Assembly (NCBI GenBank): GCA_021793115.1
Contig: JAJYTJ010000086.1
Coordinates: forward strand, 1 to 15,520
DNA length: 15,520 bases
Source of the DNA: Actinomycetes bacterium
GTDB taxonomy: Bacteria; Actinomycetota; Actinomycetes; Actinomycetales; Cellulomonadaceae
Direction: 5' to 3'
This document shows positions 15,307 through 15,520 of the stretch, piece by piece. The notes below the pieces were generated by a model. It searched no databases. It was not told where the DNA came from and was given only the letters and a program-made list of their open reading frames with translations. The first letter of the stretch is position 1, and each line of letters begins with the position of its first letter. The translations under genes were made by a program, and so were the position numbers.

Positions 15307-15520
15307 GCGGTCGTGTCGCGCAGCGCGCGGCGCGGCCGGCCGTTCCCCTGGCGCGGCAGCGCGGCCGCCGGGCGTGGCTGGCCGTCCTCGCTGCGACCGC
15401 CGCCGGCCCCGAGCGGCCGGGCGTGCGCGGAGAGAAACTCGGCGAACACGCTCAGCATCGTCCGGGCCGCCTCGTCGTCGCCGTCGGCGAGCCAGGCGAG
15501 CACCACGCCGTCGGTCATCA
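15303..15520 (-). CDS. TetR-type transcriptional regulator, C-terminal part (runs off the window)
   Basis: About 71 residues are visible, reading MTDGVVLAWLADGDDEAART and then MLSVFAEFLSAHARP. This looks like the last helices of the TetR ligand-binding domain, which often read 'DGLVLAWLAD..AA...L..F...L'. After about residue 35 comes a Gly/Arg/Pro-rich tail. The DNA-binding half would lie beyond 15520, so the family call is tentative. An ATG at 15518 could make it a complete 71-residue protein, but the frame is still open at the window edge and the helices look like a domain end. It overlaps the MFS gene by four bases (GTGA), the usual layout of a local regulator with its exporter. Confidence 0.6.
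   Translation of the reverse strand, partial: MTDGVVLAWLADGDDEAARTMLSVFAEFLSAHARPLGAGGGRSEDGQPRPAAALPRQGNGRPRRALRDTTA

Overview
The window is very GC-rich (third codon positions almost all G or C), uses many GTG starts and has genes overlapping by 1-4 bases. Together with an actinobacterial-style flagellar set, a MsiK/UgpC-type sugar-transport ATPase, a DUF4032 protein and a cysS-rlmB pair, this points to a motile, plant-polysaccharide-using actinobacterium of the Cellulomonadaceae type (Cellulomonas or a relative). The genus is inferred from gene content and style only.

Region 1 (10-7126) is a late flagellar gene block. On the minus strand lie a FliA-type sigma factor and, downstream of it, flagellin. 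Diverging from these on the plus strand is flgN-flgK-flgL-fliW, followed by a degenerate EAL-HDOD signalling protein. The 341-bp divergent spacer holds a perfect CRP/GlxR-type palindrome and a good sigma-28 type promoter for flgN. Two weaker sigma-28-like boxes precede flagellin and the EAL-HDOD gene. The logic is a checkpoint module: the sigma factor turns on filament genes, FlgN chaperones the hook-filament junction proteins FlgK and FlgL, and FliW senses free flagellin. The usual FliW partner gene csrA is not next to fliW.

Region 2 (7127-9715) has a membrane-anchored DsbA-fold protein that lacks the CXXC active site, then a strikingly structured stretch of tandem perfect hairpins, then a MsiK/UgpC-type ABC ATPase without permeases, ended by a strong 15-bp-stem terminator.

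Region 3 (9716-13657) has a DUF4032 protein with a kinase-like catalytic core, which probably has a leaderless start. It converges on cysS-rlmB (minus strand, overlapping by one base). The convergent gap carries degenerate ~20-bp repeats and a nested hairpin.

Region 4 (13658-15520, minus strand) is a tightly packed set: the C-terminal end of a TetR-type regulator, an MFS exporter, and a shrunken, in-frame deleted remnant of an alanine-racemase-fold enzyme.

I see no tRNA, rRNA, CRISPR array, insertion sequence or prophage. No wholly new multi-gene system is evident. The observations most worth a second look are the structured leader before the ABC ATPase, the CRP-type site in the flagellar divergent promoter, the EAL-HDOD gene with a possible leaderless flagellar promoter, and the collapsed racemase.
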